Origin: Woeseiaceae bacterium
GTDB lineage: Bacteria > Pseudomonadota > Gammaproteobacteria > Steroidobacterales > Woeseiaceae
Assembly: GCA_030065915.1 (NCBI GenBank)
Contig: JASJCQ010000031.1
Span: 1-32,483 of the forward strand
DNA: 32,483 nt
Direction: 5' to 3'
Part shown: in pieces, positions 16,941 through 25,545 of the stretch
Numbering within the stretch: the first letter of the stretch is position 1
Layout: every line of letters begins with the position of its first letter
The notes under the pieces: model-generated
Seen by the model: the letters and a program-made list of their open reading frames with translations, nothing else
The model's database searches: none
What the model was told of the DNA's origin: nothing
Made by a program: the position numbers and the translations under genes

Positions 16941-17145
16941 CAAACCAATTTCGGGCGGAAAGCCATATATAGCATTAGTCTTGTCTAAAATAATTCGACT
17001 ATTTGCCAAATTTTAAATGGAAATTGGACAGATCAATCGAATAAGATTGCTATGTACAATCGGCAGTACTAAATGCAACACTGCATGCCGTTTATTCAGA
17101 CGTAACACCGCAGCGTGCAGGTGTCCGAACCCGGTGGCACAGCCC

Positions 17146-19401
17146 ATGAAACCTATACATCTATTGACGATTCTTTTCTTGTTCGCCGCCTGCACAAAAC
17201 CGTCAGTGGGTCGGTCGGATGGCCACCCAAGCCTGCTGATGACAAAAGCAGGCGTCGAATCCATACGGGCGGAACTTGGCAATGTGCCGTTGTTTGATGC
17301 GACGCTTGCCAATGTCAAAGCGGAGGTCGATGCTGAAATAGAGCTTGGCATCGACACGCCGATCCCGAAGGATTTTTCGGGTGGTTACACGCACGAACGC
17401 CACAAACGAAACTTCGTCATCCTGCAAAAGGCGGGCGCGCTCTACCAGATTCTCGACGATGAGACGTACGCCGTGTTTGTGCGCGACATGCTGTTTCAGT
17501 ACGAGGCCATATACAAGGACCTGCCACTGCACCCGCAGAAGCGGTCGTACGCCCGCGGTAAACTCTTCTGGCAATGCCTGAATGACGCGAACTGGTTGCT
17601 GTATGTCAGCTTGGCCTACGACGCCATCTACGAGTGGCTGTCCGTCGACGAGCGCAAGCAACTGGAAGCCAATCTATTCCGACCGTTTGCGGATTTCCTG
17701 TCTGTAGAAAACCCGCAGTTCTTCAACCGCGTACACAACCACAGCACGTGGGGCAACGCAGCGGTCGGAATGATTGGACTCGTCATGAGAGACGACGAGC
17801 TCGTGAATCGCGCATTGTACGGTCTCGAAGATGACGGACTCGTTGCCGGCGCGCGTGACGACGATGGCGGTCTCATCAAGGTCGAAGGCCAGGAGGTCGG
17901 ATTCCTCGCCAACCTCGAAGAGCCGTTCTCACCCGACGGCTATTACACCGAAGGCCCCTATTACCAACGTTACGCGATGTTCCCGTTCCTGATTTTCGGA
18001 CAGAGCCTGAATAACGTGAGACCAGAGCTCGGTATTCTCGAATACAAAGACGGCGTACTGATGAAAGGGGTTGGAACGCTCCTGAACCTGGCTGATGCCG
18101 ACGGCGATTTCTTCCCGCTTAACGATGCACAAAAAGGGATGTCGTACTACACAAGTTCGCTGGTATCAGCGGTGAATATCGCCTACCACATGGATGGCAA
18201 CGACCCGACCCTGCTGAGCATTGCCGAGAAACAGGGACAGGTCACGCTGGATGACGCCGGGCTGGCTGTTGCCGCCGGTCTTCGGGACGGGAAGGCAAAA
18301 CCGTTCGTCAAACGGTCGGTCAGTCTTTCCGACGGACGTGACGGAACTGAGGGAGGCGTCGCGGTGCTTCGCCACGGCAATGAATCGCTGACGCTGGTCT
18401 TCAAGTACACAGCGCAGGGCCTGAGCCACGGCCACTACGACAAGCTGTCATTTTCGCTGTACGAGCACGGCGACGAGGTTTTGCAGGACTACGGCATGGT
18501 CCGGTTCGTCAATATCGAGCAAAAAGGTGGCGGCAACTACCTGCCGGAGAACACCAGCTGGGCGAAGCAGACGATCGCGCACAACACTCTGACGCAGAAT
18601 GGGACGTCGCACTTTGAAGGCAAGTACGAGATCGGAAGCCAGCATCACTCCGTGCTGTCGTTCTTTGCCGCTTCGTCACCGGATGTGCAGGTTGTTAGCG
18701 CCATTGAGGCTAACGCTTACCCCGGAACAGAGATGCGACGAACGATGGCCATGATCAAGTTCCGCGAATTTCAGAAGCCCATTGTGCTGGACCTGTTCAA
18801 AGTGTCGTCCGACAGGCCTCACCGTTACGATCTGCCGTTCTGGTACATGGGGCAGATCATCGACGCGAATTTCGAATACGAATCGCCAACCGAGCTTGCT
18901 GCGCTCGGTTCGCAGAACGGCTACCAGCATCTGTACGTCGAGGGATCGGGTCAGGCATCCAGCGTCAGTCCACAGTTTCAGTGGATGAACAAGAACCGGT
19001 TCTATACGCTGACATCGGCGACGAGAACTGACGACGAACTTTTCTTTGCTCGTCTGGGCGCGAACGATCCCGACTTCAATCTGCGCAGGGACGCGGCGCT
19101 CATTCTTCGACGACAGAACGTCTCGGATACGGTTTTTGCAAACATCGTAGAGCCGCACGGCAGCTACAGCCCGGTGTCTGAGCTGTCAGATAATCCAAAC
19201 AGCAGTGTCTCGGAACTGAAGGTCGTCTTCGATGACAGTCGTTACACTGCCGTGTCAATGAAAGACCGGCAAGGTCGGAGTTATCTGTTTGTCGTCGCCA
19301 ACAAAGATGTTGCCTCGGACAGAACGCATTCTCTCAAGCTGGATGACCAGGTCCTGACATGGACCGGACCCTACTATCTCATCGACAGGTCTGGCGACTG
19401 A
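17146..19401 (+). CDS. PL17 oligoalginate lyase (exolytic), lipoprotein
   Basis: This enzyme is predicted to release unsaturated monouronate from alginate oligomers; the product opens to DEH. The 751 residues begin with a lipoprotein signal (FAAC, Cys16). An alpha/alpha toroid (about 40-370) is followed by a heparinase II/III-type beta-sandwich. Asn198 and His199 (RVHNHSTWGN) and Tyr273 (GPYYQRY) match the catalytic residues of Saccharophagus Alg17C. The zinc site is His430 (GHYDK), Asp448 (VLQDYG) and His479 (TIAHNT), with exactly the 18- and 31-residue spacing remembered from Alg17C H415/D433/H464. The start at 17146 gives the lipobox; its ribosome-binding site is weak. It is divergent from PL6 and convergent with the GntR gene. 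Confidence 0.94.
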   Translation: MKPIHLLTILFLFAACTKPSVGRSDGHPSLLMTKAGVESIRAELGNVPLFDATLANVKAEVDAEIELGIDTPIPKDFSGGYTHERHKRNFVILQKAGALYQILDDETYAVFVRDMLFQYEAIYKDLPLHPQKRSYARGKLFWQCLNDANWLLYVSLAYDAIYEWLSVDERKQLEANLFRPFADFLSVENPQFFNRVHNHSTWGNAAVGMIGLVMRDDELVNRALYGLEDDGLVAGARDDDGGLIKVEGQEVGFLANLEEPFSPDGYYTEGPYYQRYAMFPFLIFGQSLNNVRPELGILEYKDGVLMKGVGTLLNLADADGDFFPLNDAQKGMSYYTSSLVSAVNIAYHMDGNDPTLLSIAEKQGQVTLDDAGLAVAAGLRDGKAKPFVKRSVSLSDGRDGTEGGVAVLRHGNESLTLVFKYTAQGLSHGHYDKLSFSLYEHGDEVLQDYGMVRFVNIEQKGGGNYLPENTSWAKQTIAHNTLTQNGTSHFEGKYEIGSQHHSVLSFFAASSPDVQVVSAIEANAYPGTEMRRTMAMIKFREFQKPIVLDLFKVSSDRPHRYDLPFWYMGQIIDANFEYESPTELAALGSQNGYQHLYVEGSGQASSVSPQFQWMNKNRFYTLTSATRTDDELFFARLGANDPDFNLRRDAALILRRQNVSDTVFANIVEPHGSYSPVSELSDNPNSSVSELKVVFDDSRYTAVSMKDRQGRSYLFVVANKDVASDRTHSLKLDDQVLTWTGPYYLIDRSGD

Positions 19402-19437
19402 TATCTGAGTTGGGACCGCAGCCCGCGACGGAGGCTG

Positions 19438-20196
19438 TCAGGTTTCGGAAACGAGGTGATTCAGTGAGAATCGCTCGCGGCTCTCGAGCGCACGTTTGCG
19501 TGCTTTTTCTATTTGTTCCGACTCATCAGCGGCAATCAACTTGTTCAGCAGTCTAGAGAAATGCGCATGCATTGCGGCGCGCGCCGCGACCGCATCGCGA
19601 CTTTTCAGCGCATCAAAGATCTCCTGGTGCTCTTTCACCCTGGTCTGACCAACAGTCTCACAAATCGACTGGTAGGCCTTGTGGATATGCGGCGTGTTGT
19701 CTCGGATGTGCCACAGGTTGTCGATCATCGCAGCCAGCATCTTGTTGTGAGTCGCTTCCGAGATGATGTGGTGAAACTTCTGGTCGGCCAGCTCAGAGAT
19801 CAGTTTGCCGTCGACTGACTCGTCGGCCATTTCGTGTAATACACGCTCGAGTTCGGCAAGCTGCTCGTCGGAGATCAGGGTCGCTGCAAGCGCGGCGGCT
19901 TCGCCCTCGACCAACGCACGTGCCTCGGTAAGCTCGAACGGGCTGACATCCGGGTCGAGGCCAGTCTTGTTAGCCGACGCATCGAGAACGTAAACGCCGG
20001 AACCGGTCTTGACCTTAACCTGTCCCAGCGCCTCCAGCGCAATGATGGCTTCACGGATGGTCGGCCGGCTGACGCCGAATCTTTCGGCCAGCTCTCTCTC
20101 TGGGGGCAGGCGCCCGCCGGCTGGATATTCGCCGCTGCGTATCGATTCCTGCAGCTTATTCTGAACGCCCTGGTACAGGCGTCTTTCGTTGGCCAT
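19438..20196 (-). CDS. FadR-subfamily GntR transcriptional regulator
   Basis: The product has 252 residues from the start at 20196, which has AGAAGGAG on the minus strand just upstream; the ATG at 20220 lacks this. A winged helix-turn-helix occupies about 10-75 (GRLPPERELAERFGVSRPTIREAIIALEALG, GSGVYVLD). It is followed by an all-helical FCD domain (ELTEARALVEGEAAALAA; DQKFHHIISEATHN; EHQEIFDALKSRDAVAARAAMHAHFSRL). The Asp and His residues in DxxFH, EH and HxxF positions fit the FCD metal/ligand pocket. It is divergent from the MFS gene and convergent with PL17. It probably senses a uronate intermediate and controls the MFS-dehR-eda-kdgK operon and the lyases; candidate sites lie at 16924-16940 and in 20250-20510. 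Confidence 0.92.
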   Translation of the reverse strand: MANERRLYQGVQNKLQESIRSGEYPAGGRLPPERELAERFGVSRPTIREAIIALEALGQVKVKTGSGVYVLDASANKTGLDPDVSPFELTEARALVEGEAAALAATLISDEQLAELERVLHEMADESVDGKLISELADQKFHHIISEATHNKMLAAMIDNLWHIRDNTPHIHKAYQSICETVGQTRVKEHQEIFDALKSRDAVAARAAMHAHFSRLLNKLIAADESEQIEKARKRALESRERFSLNHLVSET

Positions 20197-20481
20197 GTCT
20201 TGCGTTCTCCTTCTGGCCAATCGGTCGGCCGCTGAAAATCAAGGAAGCGTAAGTGTAACCTGAATTGACATTTTGGTCACCAGAAGTCTCTGCCAATTCA
20301 GATTCATTAATTCGATCTTCTTTTATTGTATTAAAAATAATGACTTAAGCACCACTAATGTGCAGCCGCACTGTCGGACATCAAACATCCGATCATGATG
20401 TGCAGGGATTTCGGCTTTACCAATTCGTCCGATAGAGTGGATATTTTGGTCATAAAAAGAGCTTGTCCAAATATAATATTC

Positions 20482-20502
20482 TTGGTTATACTTCGTTAAA
20501 CC
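20482..20502. promoter_or_regulatory. TTGGTT...AACCAA inverted repeat just downstream of a TATAAT box
   Basis: TTGGTT and AACCAA flank a 12-base centre immediately after the TATAAT at 20472-20477. The half-site resembles that of the lyase-region palindrome at 16924-16940 (TTGGTA...ATACCA). A role as a FadR-family operator is plausible. Confidence 0.35.
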
Positions 20503-20603
20503 AAAGTGCGAGCCCGGGGATAAGCAATCGAAAGTGTCTGGTAGTGCAGCCGTACCTCCGTGCTGCTGGTCATCGACGAAGGGGGGCTCGATCTGAGGCG
20601 CAC

Positions 20604-20682
20604 TCAGGACGCAAATCATTTCGTGCGACAAGAGGGGAGCACTCAATAGATCAATTCCAAATCGGGAACCTTTGCGTCCTGA
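20604..20682 (+). repeat. 12-bp perfect inverted repeat in the MFS leader
   Basis: TCAGGACGCAAA (20604-20615) and TTTGCGTCCTGA (20671-20682) are exact reverse complements separated by 55 bases. A small GTGC/GCAC pair sits inside. A further hairpin, GTGCC-AGCGAA-GGCAC, follows at 20712-20727, before the AAGGGGG ribosome-binding site (about 20740). Together they could fold into a structured RNA leader. Confidence 0.55.
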
Positions 20683-20758
20683 CCAGGAACAATTTCGGTT
20701 TGCAGACATCGGTGCCAGCGAAGGCACGTTTGCGATCCAGAAGGGGGCAACAAAAACA

Positions 20759-22045
20759 ATGAACAAAATCGGAAAACTTCGCTGGACGATAGTGACCCTG
20801 GTCGCCATTGCGACCGTGATTAACTACATCGATCGAGGTGCGCTCGGCTTCCTCTGGCCGGAAATCTCTGAAGACCTCGGTTTGTCGAAGACCGACTACG
20901 CGATCATTCTCAACGTCTTTACGTTTGCTTATGCCTTCGGCCAGACGTTGTTCGGCAAGATTTTCGACTGGATCGGGACGCGGATTGCTTTTGTACTGTG
21001 CATTGGCGTCTGGTCACTGGCCACGATGCTGCACGCCGTTGCAACCAACCTGGCTGGCTTTGTGACCTTCCGAGCGATACTCGGATTATCCGAAGCCGGC
21101 AACTGGCCGGGCGCCACGAAGGCTAACGCCGAATGGTTCCCGATTAAAGAACGCGCTTTGGCGCAGGGGATTTTTAACTCTGGTGCCGCCATTGGAGGAA
21201 TCGTCTCGGCGCCCATCATCGCATTTCTGTTCGTCTACCTGGAAAGCTGGCAGGCAACGTTCATCACCATTGGTGCGTTGGGACTGCTCTGGCTTATTCC
21301 CTGGCTATTCGTGTACAAGTCAGGACCGGACAAGCATCCGTGGATATCTGAGACTGAGCGCGAATACATCCTGACCGGGCAGCGCAACGCCGAGACTAAC
21401 GAGGTGGCGACCTACGCACCGGACACGAAGGAAATTCTGTCTCGCAAGGAAAGCTGGGGCGTGATCCTCGCATCGTTTTTCCTCGACCCCATTTGGTGGC
21501 TGTTCGTGGGCTGGCTGCCTTTGTATCTTTCTGAAACCTACGGCTTCGGCGTCGCCGAAATCGGGCGGTACGCCTGGGTGCCGTACGTCGGGGCCATGTT
21601 CGGCGCCTGGTTTGGGGGGTTGCTGGCGCAGAACCGCATCGATTCCGGGTGGACAGTCAACAAGTCTCGGAAATTCGTTATCAGCCTCGGTGGGCTGATC
21701 ATGCTGGTCTCGTTGCTGATGACGATCAAGGCGGCGACGCCGCTGATTGCGGTACTGCTGATGGCCGCGATTCTGTTCGGGTTCCAGACTGCCGTGGGGA
21801 ACATACAAACGCTGCCCAGCGACTTCTACAGCGGTAAGTCAGTAGGCTCGCTCGCAGGCTACGCTGGCACGGCGGCCAAGCTGGCAGTGGTGTTGCTGAA
21901 TTTCCTGATTCCTGTCATCACCGTTAACAGCTATGCACCGGCGTTTGCCGTCGGCGCCGGTCTTGCGATCATGACCGTTCTCTCGGTATGGATTCTCTGC
22001 GGACACATCCAGCCGCTAAGTCCTCGTGACGCTAAAACGGCTTAG
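20759..22045 (+). CDS. MFS transporter, anion:cation symporter family, hexuronate/DEH uptake
   Basis: The inner-membrane protein has 428 residues and 12 predicted helices. Family motifs of the ExuT/ACS group are present: VINYIDRGALGFLWPEI (residues about 20-36, Arg26), GKIFDWIGTRIAF after helix 2, and AILGLSEAGNWPGATKANAEWFP in the helix 4-5 region. The start at 20759 follows AAGGGGG; upstream ATG 20672 would add hydrophilic residues and is rejected. As first gene of the MFS-dehR-eda-kdgK operon it most likely imports DEH or a related uronate with protons. It is functionally redundant with the TRAP system at 11776-14535. Confidence 0.9.
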   Translation: MNKIGKLRWTIVTLVAIATVINYIDRGALGFLWPEISEDLGLSKTDYAIILNVFTFAYAFGQTLFGKIFDWIGTRIAFVLCIGVWSLATMLHAVATNLAGFVTFRAILGLSEAGNWPGATKANAEWFPIKERALAQGIFNSGAAIGGIVSAPIIAFLFVYLESWQATFITIGALGLLWLIPWLFVYKSGPDKHPWISETEREYILTGQRNAETNEVATYAPDTKEILSRKESWGVILASFFLDPIWWLFVGWLPLYLSETYGFGVAEIGRYAWVPYVGAMFGAWFGGLLAQNRIDSGWTVNKSRKFVISLGGLIMLVSLLMTIKAATPLIAVLLMAAILFGFQTAVGNIQTLPSDFYSGKSVGSLAGYAGTAAKLAVVLLNFLIPVITVNSYAPAFAVGAGLAIMTVLSVWILCGHIQPLSPRDAKTA

Positions 22046-22071
22046 CGACTCAGAACGAACAGGACGACACG

Positions 22072-22827
22072 ATGAGAAACCTCGAAGGAAAAGTTGCCAT
22101 TGTCACAGGCGGAGCAAGGGACATTGGCCGGGCCGTCTCGGAAAAACTCGCCGCAGAGGGCGCGAAAGTCGTCGTCAACTACTTCAGCAACGCCGAACAC
22201 GGCGCCACAACCGTCGCAAGTATTGAGGCGGCCGGCGGGAGCGCCGTCGCCATAGCCGGTGACATGACCTCAAAGTCCGACGTTGACAAACTGGTCGACG
22301 AAGCGCGCAGTGCATTCGGCGATTCGATCGATGTACTCGTCAACGTGGTTGGCGGTCTCGTCGCTCGCAAGCCGCTTGCCGAAATGGACGATGAGTTCTT
22401 CGACCGTGTGATGAGGCTGAATGTGACGAGCGCATTCATGACGACTCAAGCCGTGGCGCCATGGATGGGGCCCGGTGCCGCAATTATAAACTTTTCGTCG
22501 CAGGCTGGCCGCGATGGCGGCGGTCCGGGTGCCGCTGCATACGCCGCCTCCAAGGGCGCTGTGATGGCATTCACGCGCGCAATGGCGAAGGAGCTCGGGC
22601 CGTCCAATATACGTGTCAACTGCGTGTGCCCGGGCATGATCAGCACGACATTTCACGACACGTTTACGAAAGACGAAGTGCGCAGCAACGTGGCGGCCGC
22701 GACACCACTGCGCCGCGAGGGACAGGCCTCTGAGGTCGCCGATCTTGTGGCGTACCTGGCATCGCCGGCCTCAAGCTTCATGACGGGTGTCAGCGTCGAC
22801 ATCAACGGAGGCATGTTCTTCTCATGA
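22072..22827 (+). CDS. SDR reductase, probable DEH reductase (DehR type) giving KDG
   Basis: This is a short-chain dehydrogenase of 251 residues. Cofactor motif TGGARDIG is at 12-19. The usual NNAG is replaced by NVVGG (91-95). The catalytic tetrad is Asn117, Ser143, Tyr157 and Lys161 (YAASKGA). The C-terminus keeps SSFMTGVSVDINGGMFF. The gene sits between the MFS carrier and KDPG aldolase/KDG kinase, overlapping eda by four bases (ATGA). This is the context of alginate DEH reductases (DehR, A1-R), which reduce 4-deoxy-L-erythro-5-hexoseulose uronate to KDG with NAD(P)H. SDR sequence alone could equally mean another keto-reductase; the context carries the call. Confidence 0.8.
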   Translation: MRNLEGKVAIVTGGARDIGRAVSEKLAAEGAKVVVNYFSNAEHGATTVASIEAAGGSAVAIAGDMTSKSDVDKLVDEARSAFGDSIDVLVNVVGGLVARKPLAEMDDEFFDRVMRLNVTSAFMTTQAVAPWMGPGAAIINFSSQAGRDGGGPGAAAYAASKGAVMAFTRAMAKELGPSNIRVNCVCPGMISTTFHDTFTKDEVRSNVAAATPLRREGQASEVADLVAYLASPASSFMTGVSVDINGGMFFS

Positions 22828-23462
22828 CTGACGTCCAGGACCGACTCGAGAAAACACCGGTTGTACCGTTGGTTCAGGCTGATGACACCGCTATCGCGAT
22901 CGACACCTCTCGAGCGCTGGCGGCCGGCGGTCTTGGCGTTATAGAAGTCGTTTTTCGCACCGACCGGGCGCTCGAATGCCTCGCTGCCGTGGTTCGTGAG
23001 CTGCCCGACCTAGTAGCAGGCGCCGGAACGGTGCTGACTGCTGACCAGGCGCGTGCCGCGTTGGATGCCGGCGCCTCATTCATAGTGTCACCCGGGCTTG
23101 ATGATGCCGTCGTCAAGGTCGCACAAGACGCCTCGGTCCCGGTCTATCCGGGCATCGTGACCCCGACCGAGTTACAGCGGGCAGTCAATCTCGGGCTGAA
23201 CGTCGTCAAGTTCTTTCCCGCCTCGATCGCTGGCGGCATCCCAGCTCTAAGAGCGCTCTCCAGCGTTTTTCGCAGCGTGCGTTTTATGCCGACCGGCGGC
23301 GTCTCAGTCGGCAATCTTGGTGATTTTCTAAGTCTGCCGTCCGTCCTCGCATGCGGCGGCAGCTGGCTGACGCCCGCCGACGCGATCAAGGCGGGCCATT
23401 ACGAACGAGTAACTGAACTCGCAAGCGAAGCCGCAGGCATCGCGAAGAATTCAAGAGGATAA
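22824..23462 (+). CDS. eda: KDPG aldolase (2-dehydro-3-deoxy-phosphogluconate aldolase)
   Basis: This class I aldolase cleaves KDPG to pyruvate and glyceraldehyde-3-phosphate, the last step of the uronate branch. The product has 212 residues and a typical TIM-barrel layout. Glu41 (VIEVVFRT) and the Schiff-base Lys129 (NVVKFFPAS) correspond to E. coli Glu45 and Lys133. The phosphate-binding MPTGGVS and GGSWL motifs are present. The start overlaps the SDR stop (ATGA), and the KDG kinase gene begins 4 bases after its stop. Confidence 0.96.
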   Translation: MTDVQDRLEKTPVVPLVQADDTAIAIDTSRALAAGGLGVIEVVFRTDRALECLAAVVRELPDLVAGAGTVLTADQARAALDAGASFIVSPGLDDAVVKVAQDASVPVYPGIVTPTELQRAVNLGLNVVKFFPASIAGGIPALRALSSVFRSVRFMPTGGVSVGNLGDFLSLPSVLACGGSWLTPADAIKAGHYERVTELASEAAGIAKNSRG

Positions 23463-23466
23463 AGCA

Positions 23467-24495
23467 ATGGGTACATTCGTAAGTCTCGGTGAGATCATGT
23501 TGCGACTGAGGTCGCCACTTCACGAGAGATTTTTCCAGTCGCCCTCATTCGAGGCGACTTTCGGCGGCGGCGAGGCCAATGTCGCCGTGGCGCTGTCCAA
23601 TTTCGGGCTGGACGCGAGATTCGTGACGGCGCTGCCAGCAAACGATATCGGCGACTCGGCGATCAGAGAACTTCGCCGCTTCGGTGTTGATACATCGCAG
23701 ATCAGACGCAGCGGCTCACGCGTCGGCATCTACTTTCTCGAGACCGGCTCCAACCAGCGGCCTTCGAAAGTCGTTTACGATCGCGCCGGTTCATCAATCT
23801 GCGACGCGGGTCCCGGTGATTTCGACTGGTCACAAGTCTTCGACGGTGCCGAATGGTTTCATATCACCGGCATTACGCCGGCCTTGAGCCAAAGTGCAGC
23901 CGATATGTCGTTGGAAGCCGTCAAGGCGGCGAAACAAGCGGGCGTAACCGTGTCCTGCGACTTCAACTACCGTGGCAAGTTGTGGAAGTACGGCAAGACA
24001 GCGCCGGAGGTGATGACGGACCTGGTCAAGTATGTCGACGTCGGTATCGCAAACGAAGAAGACTGCCAGAAGTCGCTCGGTATCGAGGCCGACGTGCACG
24101 TCGAGAGCGGCGAGCTGGATACAGCGAAATACGAAACCCTGACGACGAAAGTGCTCGACACCTACCCGGACATGTCAACGATTGCTGTTACATTGCGCGA
24201 GTCGAAGAGTGCAGATCGCAATGGCTGGTCAGCCTGCCTGCGTGACAAGGATGGATTCCGTCTTTCAAAGCACTACGAAATCACCGACATCGTTGATCGA
24301 GTCGGCGGCGGTGACAGTTTTGCGTCTGCATTGATCTACGGCCTGACAGCGTACGAGGATCGCCAGCAGTCACTCGAGTTTGCGGTCGCGGCAAGTTGCC
24401 TGAAGCACACGATCCAGGGCGACTTTAATCGGGTTTCTGTTCCCGAGGTAGAAAACCTGATGGGCGGCGATGGTTCGGGCAGAGTGCAACGCTGA
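23467..24495 (+). CDS. kdgK: 2-keto-3-deoxygluconate kinase (PfkB family)
   Basis: The kinase phosphorylates KDG to KDPG with ATP, feeding the aldolase encoded just upstream. The product has 342 residues. The N-terminal sugar-binding motif GGGEANVA is at 33-40, the substrate-contact segment VGIYFLETG near 86-94, and [10 protein letters not shown] near 164-173 is typical of KdgK. The PfkB anion-hole signature DRVGGGDSF is at 277-285, with Asp283 as catalytic base. A central insert around 205-230 is slightly longer than in compact bacterial KdgK proteins. AGAGGA precedes the start. It is the fourth gene of the MFS-dehR-eda-kdgK operon. Confidence 0.95.
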   Translation: MGTFVSLGEIMLRLRSPLHERFFQSPSFEATFGGGEANVAVALSNFGLDARFVTALPANDIGDSAIRELRRFGVDTSQIRRSGSRVGIYFLETGSNQRPSKVVYDRAGSSICDAGPGDFDWSQVFDGAEWFHITGITPALSQSAADMSLEAVKAAKQAGVTVSCDFNYRGKLWKYGKTAPEVMTDLVKYVDVGIANEEDCQKSLGIEADVHVESGELDTAKYETLTTKVLDTYPDMSTIAVTLRESKSADRNGWSACLRDKDGFRLSKHYEITDIVDRVGGGDSFASALIYGLTAYEDRQQSLEFAVAASCLKHTIQGDFNRVSVPEVENLMGGDGSGRVQR

Positions 24496-24644
24496 TGTTC
24501 CACTATTAGCAGAGGCGTTTGGATGTCAACGTAGTCAGTTCTGCATGTGCTTGCGTTGTTTCCGAATCCTCGACGGTCGCCAGGCGCGGAACTTCATCCT
24601 GTCGGTGGCTGGAAGACAAACAACGAACTCTTAAGGAGTCAGAT

Positions 24645-25523
24645 ATGACAAAGCCTGTCGTTGGTTTTATTGGCCTCGGTCTCATGGGCGGCAACATGGT
24701 CGAATGCCTGCAGAAAAACGGCTTCGAACCCATTGTCATGGATCTCAACAAGGAGGCCGTGGCGACGGTCGTTGCCCGCGGTGCAACCGAAGCAACATCA
24801 GCAGCTGAGTTGGCCGCAGCAAGTGATTTTGTGATGCTTGCTCTCACTACCTCTGCCGTAGTCGAGAAGATCGTCTATGGAAACGACGGCATCCTTGCGG
24901 GTATCAAGGAAGGCGCCGTGCTCATCGATTTCGGCACGTCCATTCCCGCGTCTACACGAAAAATCGGTGCCGACCTTGAGATGAAAGGCGCCGGCATGGT
25001 TGACGCGCCGCTCGGCCGCACGCCCGCGCATGCCAAGGACGGTCTGCTTAACATCATGGCGGCTGGCGACAAGGCAACCTTCGACAAGGCGAAGCCCATG
25101 CTCGATGTGCTGGGTGAGAACATCTTCTACCTTGGAGCGCTCGGAGCGGGCCACACAACGAAGTTGATCAATAACTTTATGGGTATGACCACGGTTTGTG
25201 CGATGTCGCAGGCATTCGCCGTCGCCGACCAGGCCGGTGTTGACCGCCAACAGCTGTTCGACATCATGTCGACCGGTCCTTCCAGTTCGCCGTTCATGCA
25301 GTTTTGTAAGAATTATGCCGTCGACGGTGTTAGCGACCTGGGGTTCTCGATTGCCAACGCCAACAAGGACCTTGGATACTTCGTCGAAATGGTTGAAGAC
25401 CTTGGAACCCGGTCGGAGATAGCCGAAGGAACCTCATCGAATTTGAAGGCCGCAGTTGCAGCCGGTATGGGCAACGGAAACGTGCCCGAAATTCTCGACT
25501 ACTTCCTCAAACTCGAGAAATAG
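24645..25523 (+). CDS. NAD(P)-dependent beta-hydroxyacid dehydrogenase, YihU-like
   Basis: The product has 292 residues from ATG 24645, preceded by a strong AAGGAG. The Rossmann motif GLGLMG is at 10-15 and the catalytic Lys173 is in GHTTKLINNFMG. The family covers 3-hydroxyisobutyrate, tartronate-semialdehyde (GarR) and sulfolactaldehyde (YihU) enzymes. The substrate loop here, DAPLGRTPAHA (120-130), replaces the usual SGG with GRT, as in E. coli YihU (GRTSANA). This suggests an anion-binding Arg125. The 149 bases between kdgK and this gene hold no gene; an own promoter is possible. It could reduce a semialdehyde made in uronate or sulfosugar breakdown; the substrate is unknown. Confidence 0.85.
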   Translation: MTKPVVGFIGLGLMGGNMVECLQKNGFEPIVMDLNKEAVATVVARGATEATSAAELAAASDFVMLALTTSAVVEKIVYGNDGILAGIKEGAVLIDFGTSIPASTRKIGADLEMKGAGMVDAPLGRTPAHAKDGLLNIMAAGDKATFDKAKPMLDVLGENIFYLGALGAGHTTKLINNFMGMTTVCAMSQAFAVADQAGVDRQQLFDIMSTGPSSSPFMQFCKNYAVDGVSDLGFSIANANKDLGYFVEMVEDLGTRSEIAEGTSSNLKAAVAAGMGNGNVPEILDYFLKLEK

Positions 25524-25545
25524 TCCGGATCTGCCGCGATTCCAG

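Larger units (their letters stand above)
16832..17145. promoter_or_regulatory. Divergent control region between the PL6 and PL17 lyase genes
   Basis: The 314-base spacer has an AT-rich middle (about 16910-17060) that should hold both promoters. Candidate elements include TATATA near 16967 on either strand and TTGGAC at 17024-17029, but none is decisive. It carries two palindromes, described separately at 16868-16877 and 16924-16940. No coding sequence was seen here; in-frame extension of the PL17 gene to 17017 lacks an export signal at its front. Confidence 0.6.
20197..20758 (+). promoter_or_regulatory. Long control region and leader before the MFS-dehR-eda-kdgK operon
   Basis: These 562 bases contain no credible gene. 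Its left half is AT-rich and holds repeated TTTTGGTCA elements (20273-20279 region within ATTTTGGTCACCA, and 20444-20452), a TATAAT box at 20472-20477 and an inverted repeat TTGGTT/AACCAA at about 20482-20502. The right half is GC-richer and structured (12-bp inverted repeat 20604-20615/20671-20682; hairpin 20712-20727). If transcription starts just after the TATAAT box, the leader would be about 270 bases long. Confidence 0.5.

Noticed and set aside
19402..19437. Hairpin CAGCC/GGCTG between PL17 and the GntR gene
   Set aside because: Only five base pairs with no T-run, so it is not supported as a terminator.
20463..20762. Possible small protein (99 codons) in the MFS leader
   Set aside because: Low-complexity, Arg-rich C-terminus, no ribosome-binding site, and it runs through the inverted repeat into the MFS start. 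A structured leader is the simpler reading.
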